A stretch of 64,000 nt of DNA from Streptomyces sp. CA-278952 (lineage in GTDB: Bacteria; Actinomycetota; Actinomycetes; Streptomycetales; Streptomycetaceae): positions 372,001 through 436,000 of the forward strand of contig NZ_CP112880.1 in the NCBI RefSeq assembly GCF_028747205.1, given 5' to 3'. This document shows, one piece after another, positions 8,279 through 16,251 of this stretch; the stretch's first letter is position 1, and every line of letters starts with the position of its first letter. The notes under the pieces are model-generated. The model had not been told where the DNA came from. It was given only the letters and a program-made list of their open reading frames with translations, and searched no databases. A program made the translations under genes and the position numbers.

Positions 8279-8390
8279 CTGCCCATTGTGCGGGATGTCC
8301 GGGCGCGGCGCGGACGGGCCGCCGGTCCCGGCCGGGCCGGCGGCGGGTTCCGCGCCGAGCCCGGGGCCGGAGGCGGGAGTGCGGCCGGGG

Positions 8391-8585
8391 TCAGGGGTGG
8401 AGGCCGCTGACCAGGTCGGCGGTGGCCCCGACGCCGTCGTGGATGGTCGGCGCCATGCTCGTACCGGCCAGGAAGAATCCCAGCAGGACACAGACCAGTG
8501 CGTGGGAGATCTTCAGTCCGCCGTTGCGCAGGAAGATCACTGCCAGGATCAGCATGAGCAGGACCACCGAGATCGAAACGGCCAT
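8391..8585 (-). CDS. Small two-helix membrane protein
   Basis: ATG 8585 has GGAGGAGG six bases upstream, which excludes the in-frame TTG at 8591. The 64-residue product has two hydrophobic helices (VSISVVLLMLILAVIFLRNG and ALVCVLLGFFLAGTSMA) and ends TADLVSGLHP. I have the impression that near-identical proteins are frequent in Streptomyces and sometimes lie near conjugative-element genes, but I cannot verify this here. No function is assigned. Confidence 0.65.
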   Translation of the reverse strand: MAVSISVVLLMLILAVIFLRNGGLKISHALVCVLLGFFLAGTSMAPTIHDGVGATADLVSGLHP

Positions 8586-8702
8586 GGCCAACCTCCTCCG
8601 CCGCGCCGGATTTGCGGCATTCGGCCGCCAGTGTCGCGCAGCGGAGGGGCTGTTCGGCGCACTGGCGTGTCGGCCGAACGGGTACTCCCGCGCCGGGAGG
8701 CG

Positions 8703-9587
8703 TTACGGGGTCGGGGCCCCGTTCCCGCGAGCGCGGAGGAATCGTTCGAGTCCGGCCAGGTCGTCGGTGTTGAGGTGGTCGACCCCGGCGGCGAGCAGTT
8801 CGGACCAGACGGCCTCGCGTGCGGGTCCGGGCAGGTCGGGAGTGGCCCAGAAGCGGATGCGGCGGCCTTCCCGGTGGGCGGTGGCGACGAGGGTGCGGAG
8901 CCGGTCGCGCTCGGCCCGGGGGAAGGGGCCGGCGCCGAGCCAGCCGAAGCTCTGGGTCCAGTTGGCGCTGACGAGCGGGGCGAACGAGGCGGGGGCCCCG
9001 GTGCCGAGGTCGTCGAGGCGGCCGTCGTAGAACGCGTACCGGGTGCGCTGCGCCTCCATGGGGACGCGGGCCGCGCGGTCGCCGGAGATGACCGGGGTGA
9101 CCGCGCCGAGGTGGACGCGGCCGTGGCTGTAGCGGGTGAGGATCCGGTGGTGGCGGCGCAGTTGCCGGTCCAGTTCGCGGTAGGCGGCGACGCCGTCGGC
9201 CTTGATGTCGATGAGGAGCTGCAACGGGGCGCGGTGGTGCGGGTGGACGCTGCCGTGCCCCGCGCGGACCAGCGCAGCGAGCGGGTCCAGGTAGAGCGAG
9301 GCGAGGGTGCGGGTGGGGTCGAGCGTGGCGGGCTCATGGGCCACGAGCAGGTCGCCGCCGACGAGGAAGACGTCCGCCTCGACGCTGGTGAACCCGTGGG
9401 CGAGCGCGTCGTGCAGCGGCCGGGGGTGCAGGTAGTCGTTGTGCGCGTGGGCCTGGCGTAACGGGCGCGGACCGCGCGGACGGGCGGGTGCGGCGACCGC
9501 CGTCGCGGTGGGGACGGCGACGGCCACGGCGGCGGTGGCGGTGGCGAGGGCGACCGTGAGCGCGCGGCGGCGGGTGGGGTGGGCCAT
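8703..9587 (-). CDS. Secreted PI-PLC / glycerophosphodiesterase-superfamily protein
   Basis: ATG 9587 gives 294 residues with a Tat-like signal (PTRRRALTVALATATAAVAV) ending at an Ala-rich site near residue 35. The mature protein starts with QAHAHNDYLHPRPLHDAL, the first catalytic His region of this superfamily. It continues with SVEADVFL, where metal-ligand acids are expected, and LIDIKAD. The C-terminal part has a TIM-barrel-like alternation. Proteins of this group hydrolyse phosphodiesters of lipids or glycerophosphodiesters, but the exact substrate is unknown. The 252 bases upstream up to 9839 hold no gene that I can see, only short CTCGCTG repeats. Confidence 0.75.
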   Translation of the reverse strand: MAHPTRRRALTVALATATAAVAVAVPTATAVAAPARPRGPRPLRQAHAHNDYLHPRPLHDALAHGFTSVEADVFLVGGDLLVAHEPATLDPTRTLASLYLDPLAALVRAGHGSVHPHHRAPLQLLIDIKADGVAAYRELDRQLRRHHRILTRYSHGRVHLGAVTPVISGDRAARVPMEAQRTRYAFYDGRLDDLGTGAPASFAPLVSANWTQSFGWLGAGPFPRAERDRLRTLVATAHREGRRIRFWATPDLPGPAREAVWSELLAAGVDHLNTDDLAGLERFLRARGNGAPTP

Positions 9588-9839
9588 GGGGACTCCCTGA
9601 GCGGCGTACGGGCGGGGTGGACGGTCGCGTCGAGTATGGAGCCGCACCCCCACCGCTGGGCAGGTACCTGCCAAGAGTTGGCTGGACCGTCGCCCGCCGG
9701 TCGACCGGGCCGCATCGCTTGTTCGCCGGGCGCCACGGTCCGTGGGTGGGCCGTGGCGTGCGCCGTTCCTCGTGCCCCGTTCACTGCTCGCTGCTCGCTG
9801 TGCGCCGTTCGCGTGGGGCGCTCGGGCGACAGCCGCCGG

Positions 9840-10520
9840 TCAGCCGACCGCCACGCGCTCGCTTCCGGCGGTCCGCTCGCCCCAGCGGACCGTACGGTCG
9901 CACCAGCGCTCCAGCAGCACCCGGTCGTGGCCGACCGCGAGCAGGGCCGCCCCGGACGCGGAGCGGTAGCGCTCGACCACGGCGACCAGGGCGGCCGTCG
10001 TGGAGGCGTCGAGCATCGCGGTCATCTCGTCACAGATCAGCAGCCGGGGCTCCAGCACCAGGGCCCGTGCCAGGCAGGCCCGCTGGAGCTGGCCGTCGCT
10101 CACCGCGTGCGGGCGGCGCTCCAGCAGCTCCTCGGAGAGACCGACCAGCGGGGCCAGTTCCGCCACCCGCCCGGGGACGTCCCGGCGGCGCCCGGTGGAC
10201 CGCAGCGGCTGGGCGATCAGTTCGCGCAGGCTGAGCCGGGGGTCGGCGGAGAGCCGGGGCTGCTGGAAGACGACGCCGACGGCCGTGCGCTGCTCGCGCG
10301 GGGCCCGGTGCCGCCAGCCGCGTACGACCGTGCCGTCGAGGGTCATGGTTCCGGTGTCCGGGCGGTGCAGGAGGGCCGCGACCTTGGCCAGGGTGGACTT
10401 GCCGCAGCCGCTGGGGCCCAGCAGCCCGACCGCCTCGCCCGCCGCGACGTGCAGGGATACATCGCGGACGACGGGGTCGCGGCGGTCGTATCCGGCGGTG
10501 ATCCGGGTCAGCTCAAGCAT
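9840..10520 (-). CDS. nikE: ABC transporter ATPase, NikE/DppF-like
   Basis: This is the last gene of a five-gene leftward operon. ATG 10520 overlaps the end of the preceding ATPase gene by eight bases. The 226-residue protein has Walker A GPSGCGKST, Q-loop VVFQQPRLS and Walker B RLLICDEMTAMLD. Its signature is degenerate, VSDGQLQR instead of LSGGQ. A switch His is present (LAVGHD). It lacks the C-terminal oligopeptide-binding extension found in its partner. Together with the partner it should power the two permeases at 11508-13350. The nickel assignment rests on the operon layout and the Nur-like dyad upstream of the first gene; a peptide substrate is the alternative. Confidence 0.75.
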   Translation of the reverse strand: MLELTRITAGYDRRDPVVRDVSLHVAAGEAVGLLGPSGCGKSTLAKVAALLHRPDTGTMTLDGTVVRGWRHRAPREQRTAVGVVFQQPRLSADPRLSLRELIAQPLRSTGRRRDVPGRVAELAPLVGLSEELLERRPHAVSDGQLQRACLARALVLEPRLLICDEMTAMLDASTTAALVAVVERYRSASGAALLAVGHDRVLLERWCDRTVRWGERTAGSERVAVG

Positions 10521-11511
10521 CGGCGGCCTCCTTGAGGGGGTGCGTCCGGCCGGGAAGTGCGTGGTGGCAGGCCAGGTCCGCCTCGAAGGTCGGTCGTTCG
10601 CCGGTGCAGCGGGCGTCCGCGTACGCGCAGCGGGCGGCGAAGGCGCAGCCGTCGGGCAGCGCCCCCAGCTCCGGCGGCATCCCGGGGATCGGGGCGAACT
10701 CCCGCTCGGGCAGGGCGTCCAGCAGGCCCCGGGCATACGGATGGCGGGGGCCGGGTGCGCCGAAGAAGGGGCCCGCTTCGGCGATCTCGACGATCCGGCC
10801 CGCGTACATCACGGCGACCCGGTCCGCGATCCGTTCGGCGGCGGCCAGGTCGTGGGTGATGATCAGCAGCGCCCGGCCCTCGTCGGTGTGGCGGCGCAGT
10901 TCGTCGACGGTCCGCTCGACGAGGTCCCGGTCGAGCCCGGTGGTCGGTTCGTCGGCGAGCAGCAGCGGGGCGTCGCCGACCAGGGCGAGGGCGGTCGCGG
11001 CGCGCTGGGCGAGGCCGCCGGAAAGCTCGTGCGGGTAGCGGTCGAGGTGGTCCTCGGGGAACGAGGCGCGGCCGGCTGCCGCCACGGCGGCCTTCGGCAG
11101 CTCGCTCCCCCGCACCCCGGTCAGCTCGCGCAGGCTCTCCTCCAGCTGGGCCCGGACCGTGCGCACGGGGGTGAGGTGGGCGGCGGGACTCTGCGGTACG
11201 AGGCCGATGCGCCGTCCCCGTACGGTGCGGGCGAGGGTGCGCTCGTCGGCGGTGAGCAGGTCGGTGTCCCCGCCGAGCACCGCGCTGCCGGTGGTCGCCG
11301 CGTTGGCGGGCAGCAGTCCGAGCAGGGCGGAGGCCAGGACCGACTTGCCGCAGCCGCTCTCGCCGACCAGGGCCAGGCACTCCCCCTGCGCCACGGAGAA
11401 ACGGGCGTCGGTGACGGCCGCTATGTCCCGGCCGCCGCGCATCCGGAAGCGGACGGAGAGGTTCTCGACCGCGAGGACGGGGGGCTCGGCGGATTCAGGG
11501 GCGCGGGTCAC
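10513..11511 (-). CDS. nikD: ABC transporter ATPase, NikD/DppD-like
   Basis: GTG 11511 overlaps the permease stop (GTGA). The 332-residue protein has Walker A GESGCGKSV, signature LSGGLAQR, Walker B PLLLADEPTTGLD and the switch LIITHD. It also has the C-terminal extension with a Cys-rich oligopeptide-transporter motif (GCAFAARCAYADARC) typical of Dpp/Opp/Nik ATPases. It forms a heterodimer with the following ATPase, by family knowledge. Its place between permease C and the second ATPase matches nikABCDE gene order. Confidence 0.8.
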   Translation of the reverse strand: MTRAPESAEPPVLAVENLSVRFRMRGGRDIAAVTDARFSVAQGECLALVGESGCGKSVLASALLGLLPANAATTGSAVLGGDTDLLTADERTLARTVRGRRIGLVPQSPAAHLTPVRTVRAQLEESLRELTGVRGSELPKAAVAAAGRASFPEDHLDRYPHELSGGLAQRAATALALVGDAPLLLADEPTTGLDRDLVERTVDELRRHTDEGRALLIITHDLAAAERIADRVAVMYAGRIVEIAEAGPFFGAPGPRHPYARGLLDALPEREFAPIPGMPPELGALPDGCAFAARCAYADARCTGERPTFEADLACHHALPGRTHPLKEAADA

Positions 11512-12365
11512 AGCATCAGCTCCGATTTCCGGCGCGGGTTGATCCGGTCGCGCCAGGCTCCGGCGAGGCCGGCGAGCGCGAGGGTCGGGATGATCAGGAA
11601 GAGGCCGGGGAAGAGGGTGGGCCACCAGTCCCCCGCGAGCAGGGATCCGCGCGCGGACTGGACGAGGTTGCCGAGGCTCGCCTGATGGGCCGGGAGCCCC
11701 AGCCCGAGGAAGGACAGCGCCGACTCGTGCCACATCGCGTGCGGCACCATCAGCACCGCGGCCAGACCGGCCTGCGGGAGCACACCGGGCAGCAGGTGCC
11801 GCACGATGACCCGGGTGCGGGAGGCGCCGCCGGAGACCGCCGCGTCGATGAAGGGGCGCGAGCGCAGCGAGAGCACCTCCGAGCGGACGATCCGGGCGGT
11901 GGACAGCCAGTGCGTCAGGGCGACCGAGACGATCACCGGCCAGACGCCGGGGCGGAACATCGCGACGATGAAGATGCCGAGGAGCAGGTGCGGCACGGAG
12001 GACAGCGCGTCGACGACCCGCATGACGATCCGGTCCGTCCAGCCGCCGAACGCCCCGGCGAGGGCGCCGATCGCGGTGCCGATGACGGTGGCGGTGAGGG
12101 CCGCGACCAGGCCGACCAGGAGCGATGCGCGCAGGCCGTAGACGCAGCGCAGCAGGAGGTCGCGGCCGACGTCGTCGGTGCCGAACGGGTGGGCCCAGGA
12201 GGGCGGGTCGAGCTTGTTGGCCAGGTCGACGGCCTGCTGGTCGAGCTGGGCCAGCGGCGGGACGACGAGGACGGCGAGCAGGACGGCGACGACGATCGTG
12301 GCCGAGGTGACGATCCGGACGCGGCGGGTGGTGCGGCCGGGAAGGGCGAGCGCGGTCTCAGCCAT
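11508..12365 (-). CDS. nikC: ABC transporter permease, NikC/DppC-like
   Basis: The 285-residue membrane protein has an N-terminal helix (TSATIVVAVLLAVLVVPPL) and then HPFGTDDVGRDLLLRCVYG, the hallmark of DppC-type permeases. Five further helices and the EAA-like loop (SGGASRTRVIVRHLLPGVLP) follow. ATG 12365 overlaps the end of the upstream permease gene by eight bases. It forms the inner-membrane channel with the NikB-like protein. Confidence 0.8.
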   Translation of the reverse strand: MAETALALPGRTTRRVRIVTSATIVVAVLLAVLVVPPLAQLDQQAVDLANKLDPPSWAHPFGTDDVGRDLLLRCVYGLRASLLVGLVAALTATVIGTAIGALAGAFGGWTDRIVMRVVDALSSVPHLLLGIFIVAMFRPGVWPVIVSVALTHWLSTARIVRSEVLSLRSRPFIDAAVSGGASRTRVIVRHLLPGVLPQAGLAAVLMVPHAMWHESALSFLGLGLPAHQASLGNLVQSARGSLLAGDWWPTLFPGLFLIIPTLALAGLAGAWRDRINPRRKSELML

Positions 12366-13350
12366 CGAAGGCCACCCGGGGGTCGGCGAGTCCGTAGAGG
12401 AGGTCGGAGAGGAGGTTGCCGAGCAGGACGGCGGCGGTGGCGAGCACCGTGAGCGCGGTGAGCAGGGAGAAGTCCACCGAGGTGGCGGCCTCCACCGTGG
12501 CGGCGGCGATGCCGGGCCAGCTGAACACCGTCTCCACGAGCAGCGCGCCGGTGATGAGCTCGGGGACGCGGGAGCCGATCAGGGTGAGCATCGGCAGCAT
12601 CCCGGAGCGCAGGGCGTGGCCGAGGAGCACGGTGCGCTCGCTCAGCCCCCGGGCGCGGGCGCCGCGCACCGGGTCCTCGGCGAGGGCGTCGGCGACCCCT
12701 TGGCGTACGTACAGGAAGAACCACGGCAGCTGGGAGACGCCGAGGACGGCGGCGGGCAGCACCAGGTGGGAGGCGACCTGGCCGAAGGTGACGACCTCGC
12801 TGGCGGCGTCGGTGAGACCGCCGGCCGGGAGGACGTCCAGCTTGAGCGCGAAGAACCAGATGGCGAGCAGCCCCAGCCAGAAGGCGGGGGCGGCCTCCAG
12901 GGTGTACGCGGCGGAGCTGACGCACCGGTCGAGCCAGCCGCCGGGTCTGCGGGCGGCGAGGACGCCGAGGCCGGTGCCGAGCAGGATCGCGACGAGGAAG
13001 GCGGTGGCGGCGAGCAGGACGGACCAGCCCATGCGCTCCGCGATGACGTCGGCGACCGGCTGGCGCATCACGCTGGAGTCGCCGAGATCGCCCCGCAGGG
13101 CGGAGGTCAGCCAGTCCCACCAGCGGGCGACGAGCGGCTGGTCGACGCCGAGGTTGACCCGCAGCTGGTCGAGGTTCTCCTGCGATGCGGTGAGCCCGGC
13201 GGTGCCCGCGTAGGCCTTGACCGGGTCGAAGGGGGAGGCGGCGGCGACGGCGAAGACGCCGAAGGTGACGACGCCGAGGACGGGGACGGCGAACAGGGCC
13301 CGCCGCCCCGCCATCCGCGCCATCGGCACCCAGGGGAGGCGTCGGCTCAC
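12358..13350 (-). CDS. nikB: ABC transporter permease, NikB/DppB-like
   Basis: GTG 13350 forms a GTGA overlap with the stop of the binding-protein gene, and this fixes the start. The 330-residue protein has six predicted helices, the DppB-type periplasmic region (LRVNLGVDQPLVARWWDWLTSALRGDLG) and an EAA loop (RGARARGLSERTVLLGHALR). It pairs with the NikC-like permease. Confidence 0.8.
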   Translation of the reverse strand: MSRRLPWVPMARMAGRRALFAVPVLGVVTFGVFAVAAASPFDPVKAYAGTAGLTASQENLDQLRVNLGVDQPLVARWWDWLTSALRGDLGDSSVMRQPVADVIAERMGWSVLLAATAFLVAILLGTGLGVLAARRPGGWLDRCVSSAAYTLEAAPAFWLGLLAIWFFALKLDVLPAGGLTDAASEVVTFGQVASHLVLPAAVLGVSQLPWFFLYVRQGVADALAEDPVRGARARGLSERTVLLGHALRSGMLPMLTLIGSRVPELITGALLVETVFSWPGIAAATVEAATSVDFSLLTALTVLATAAVLLGNLLSDLLYGLADPRVAFDG

Positions 13351-14963
13351 TTCTTCGAGCCCCCGGCGCCCTCGGTGGACCACTTCTCCACGTTCCACCA
13401 GGGGCCGGAGGCCAGCCCGTGGTCGTGCGGCTCGACCTGGGTGGTGAGGGGGCCGAAGCGGTCGTCGACGACGTAGAGGTGGTCGATGTGGGTGAGGAAG
13501 GTGTAGCCCGGGTTCTTCACCAGCTCGCGCTGGACGGTGTCGTAGGCCTTCTTGCGCTCAGTCCTGTCGCCACTCCTGCGGCCGGCCTCGATAGCGGCGT
13601 CGACGGCCTTGTTGTCGTACCAGGCCATGTTGTTGAAGCCGTCGCCCGCGAGGGAGGACTTGAGCAGGGTGTACTGGTCGAAGTCGGGGTCGGCGGGCGA
13701 GCCGCCGCCCGCGAGCACGGCGTCGTGCTTCATCCGGGGCTCGATGACCTCCCAGCTGCCGGCCTCGGCGGTGATGGCGATTCCGGCCTTCTTGGCGTCG
13801 GAGGCGTAGGCGAGGGCGTGCTCCTGGCGGAGCTTGTCGCCGGTGAGGTACCAGAGCGGGAAGGCGGCGCGGACGCCGTCCTTGACCCGGACGCCGTCCT
13901 TGCCGGGCTTCCATCCGGCCTCGTCCAGGATCTTCTTCGCTGCGGCGAGGTCGTGGGGGCGCTCGGTGCCCTGGGTGAACCACTCGCTGTCGGTGGGAAC
14001 GGGCCCGTAGGCGGGCTTGCCGTCGCCGTTGAGGATGGCGTCGACCATGGTCTCGCGGTCGACGGCGATGTCGAGGGCGCGGCGCACGGCGGTGTCGCCG
14101 GTGACCTTGTTGTGGGTCGGGAGGGTCACCGTGCGGTAGTCGTAGGTGGTGGCGGTAACCGTCTTCTTGCTCTTGTCGTCCGCGAAGCCCTTGGCGAGGT
14201 TGGGCGGCAGGATCGCGCCGTCGAGGTCGCCGGAGCGCAGCCGGGTGGCGCGCACGTCGTCGTCCTTGATGATCGCCATGGTGAACTTCTTCACCTCGGG
14301 TTCGCCGCCCCAGTAGTGGGGGTTGGCGGTGAAGCTGAGCTTCTCGCCCTTGGACCACTTGGTGAGGACGTAGGGCCCGGTGCCGATGGGGCGGGTGGTG
14401 AAGGCCCCGGTGTTGACGTCCTGCTCGCCCGCGACGTGCTGGGGGGCGATGGGCAGGACGGTGCGCTGGGCGAACGGCGCGTAGGGGTACTTCAGCGTGA
14501 AGACGACCGTGTCCTCGCCGTTCGCCGTGACGTCCTTGACGGCGTCCAGCTCGGTGCGGGAGGCGTTGTTGGTCTTCTCGTCGAGGATGGTGCGGTAGGT
14601 GAAGACGACGTCCTTGGCCCCGAACGGCTTCCCGTCGCTGAACTTCACGCCCTGGCGCAGCTTGTACGTGTATGTCAGCCCGTCGGCGCTGACCTCGGGG
14701 AGTCCGGCGGCGAGGGCGGGGCGGAGCTTCATGTCCGCGTCCAGGGCGAGCAGTCCGTCGAAGATCTTGGAGTTGCCGTCCTTGCCGTAGCCGAGCAGCG
14801 GGCTCAGGCTGTCGGGCTCGTAGGCGATGCCGACGACGGCCGAGGTGGACCCCGATCCGGAGCCGCCCTTGGCGGTGTCCGGGTTCGAGCAGGCGGCTGC
14901 GGTCAGGGACAGTGCGGTCGCCATCGTGGCGGCGACCGCCACCCGTATCGATCGGGCCGTCAT
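13347..14963 (-). CDS. nikA: Nickel/peptide-binding lipoprotein, NikA-like SBP family 5
   Basis: ATG 14963 gives a 538-residue protein with a lipoprotein signal whose lipobox is LTAAAC (Cys near residue 25). The family 5 solute-binding fold is evident from YEPDSLSPLLGYG, LRQGVKFSDGKPFGAKDVVFT, PIGTGPYVLTKW and RRALDIAVDRETMVDAI. It is the first gene of a five-gene operon in the order binding protein, B, C, D, E. A TTGC-N9-GCAA dyad 33 bases before the start matches the Nur (nickel-responsive Fur homologue) box described for Streptomyces nikA and sodF. On that basis I favour nickel as substrate; family membership alone would equally allow peptides. Confidence 0.75.
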   Translation of the reverse strand: MTARSIRVAVAATMATALSLTAAACSNPDTAKGGSGSGSTSAVVGIAYEPDSLSPLLGYGKDGNSKIFDGLLALDADMKLRPALAAGLPEVSADGLTYTYKLRQGVKFSDGKPFGAKDVVFTYRTILDEKTNNASRTELDAVKDVTANGEDTVVFTLKYPYAPFAQRTVLPIAPQHVAGEQDVNTGAFTTRPIGTGPYVLTKWSKGEKLSFTANPHYWGGEPEVKKFTMAIIKDDDVRATRLRSGDLDGAILPPNLAKGFADDKSKKTVTATTYDYRTVTLPTHNKVTGDTAVRRALDIAVDRETMVDAILNGDGKPAYGPVPTDSEWFTQGTERPHDLAAAKKILDEAGWKPGKDGVRVKDGVRAAFPLWYLTGDKLRQEHALAYASDAKKAGIAITAEAGSWEVIEPRMKHDAVLAGGGSPADPDFDQYTLLKSSLAGDGFNNMAWYDNKAVDAAIEAGRRSGDRTERKKAYDTVQRELVKNPGYTFLTHIDHLYVVDDRFGPLTTQVEPHDHGLASGPWWNVEKWSTEGAGGSKK

Positions 14964-14989
14964 AGTCCCACACCCCTGTTCAAGATCGG

Positions 14990-15020
14990 CTGTAATTGCG
15001 AACAGTGTGCAATTAAACAG
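14990..15020 (-). promoter_or_regulatory. Putative Nur box upstream of the nik-like operon
   Basis: The core TTGCGAACAGTGTGCAA (14996-15012) is a TTGC-N9-GCAA dyad with AATTGC/GCAATT arms and outer CTGT/ACAG. The consensus I recall for Streptomyces Nur is tTGCaa-N5-ttGCAA, which has the same TTGC-N9-GCAA geometry. It lies 33 bases upstream of the nikA-like ATG, where a repressor would block the promoter. Confidence 0.55.
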
Positions 15021-15091
15021 CACGTAAAAGACCCCGGTACAGCCCGCCTCGACAGACGAGACAGGTGCACCGGGGCCGACGCGTCCGAAAG

Positions 15092-15150
15092 CGTCCCTAC
15101 CGCACGGAGCCGGGAGTGAGGACGTCCCTACTTCACGGAGCCGGGAGTAG
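15092..15150. repeat. 31-bp-spaced duplication over the end of an acyl-CoA dehydrogenase gene
   Basis: CGTCCCTAC plus CACGGAGCCGGGAGT occurs at 15092-15119 and again at 15123-15150, with 24 of 28 bases identical. The right copy contains the stop codon and last codons of the gene ending at 15133. This looks like a local tandem duplication of a gene end. Confidence 0.75.
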
Positions 15151-16251
15151 CGTCAGCTCCGCGACGGTCTGCCGATGACGGCCCGCCGTGCCGTAGCCGA
15201 TCGAGTCGGCCTTGGCGCGCTTCAGGTACAGGTGCGCGGGGTGTTCCCAGGTCATGCCGATCCCGCCGTGCAGTTGTACGCACTCCTCGGCGGCGTGGAC
15301 CGCGACGCCGGAGCAGTACGCCTGGGCCACCGCGACGGCGAGCGGGGCGTCGGGGCTGCTGGAGGCGAGGGCGTCGGCGGCGTTGCGGGCGGCGGCGCGG
15401 GCCGAGACGACCTCCAGCCAGAGCTGCGCCATCCGGTGCTTGAGCGACTGGAACGAGCCCACGGGCCGGTTGAACTGATGGCGTTCCCGGGTGTACCGGA
15501 CGGTCTCGGTCAGACACCACTCCGCGAGGCCGAGCTGTTCGGAGGCGAGCAGTCCGGCCCCGGCGAGCAGTCCGCGCCGTACGGCGGTGGCGCTCGCGTC
15601 CGCGTTCGCCAGCAGGGTCCCGGCGGCCCCGGTCAGGGTGACGGCGGCCAGCGGCCGGGTCAGGTCGAGCGGGACGAGCGGCTGCACGGCGACGCCGGGG
15701 CCGGCTGCCTCGACGGCGTACAGGCCCTCGGCGGTCGGCACCAGCAGGACATCGGCCGCCGCCGCGTCGGCGACGCCGCGTACCGTCCCGTCCAGGGAGG
15801 CGAGCGCCGGGTCCGCCCCGGCGGGCGAGGTCGCGAAGGGCACGGCGAGCACGGCCGTACGGGCGCCGGAGGCCAGCTCGCCCAGGAGCGCGGCGGCCGG
15901 ACCGCCCTCGGCGCCCAGCGCGAGCAGGGTCTCGGTGGCCACGACGGAGCTGGTCAGATACGGGGCGGGGGCCACGGCCCGGCCGAGCTCCTCCAGGACC
16001 ACGGCGGCCTCGCGGTGGGACGCGCCCTGGCCGCCGAGCTTCTCCGGCACGAGGAGTCCGGCCGCACCGATGCCGGTGGCGAGCGAGGACCACAGCCGCT
16101 GGTCGTACGGCGTGTCGGACTCGGTCGCCGCGATCACCTTCGGCGCGTCGGCCCGGTCGGCGAGGAGGGCGCGCACGGCGGCGCGCAGGTCCTCCTCGTC
16201 CCTGGAGTAGAGCAGGTCGGGGGTGGCGGGGGGCTGGGCGGGCGTGGTCAT
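15133..16251 (-). CDS. Acyl-CoA dehydrogenase
   Basis: ATG 16251 overlaps the stop of the upstream dehydrogenase gene. The 372-residue protein is a shortened acyl-CoA dehydrogenase: AAGLLVPEKLGGQGASHREAA in the N-terminal helical domain, a weakly conserved beta domain, and a well-conserved C-terminal domain (YTRERHQFNRPVGSFQSLKH, CVQLHGGIGMTWEHPAHLYLKRAK). The catalytic-base position cannot be fixed with confidence. Its pairing with another acyl-CoA dehydrogenase is typical of alpha2beta2 heteromeric enzymes for CoA esters of steroids or branched acids, where one subunit often lacks full activity. Confidence 0.8.
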   Translation of the reverse strand: MTTPAQPPATPDLLYSRDEEDLRAAVRALLADRADAPKVIAATESDTPYDQRLWSSLATGIGAAGLLVPEKLGGQGASHREAAVVLEELGRAVAPAPYLTSSVVATETLLALGAEGGPAAALLGELASGARTAVLAVPFATSPAGADPALASLDGTVRGVADAAAADVLLVPTAEGLYAVEAAGPGVAVQPLVPLDLTRPLAAVTLTGAAGTLLANADASATAVRRGLLAGAGLLASEQLGLAEWCLTETVRYTRERHQFNRPVGSFQSLKHRMAQLWLEVVSARAAARNAADALASSSPDAPLAVAVAQAYCSGVAVHAAEECVQLHGGIGMTWEHPAHLYLKRAKADSIGYGTAGRHRQTVAELTLLPAP

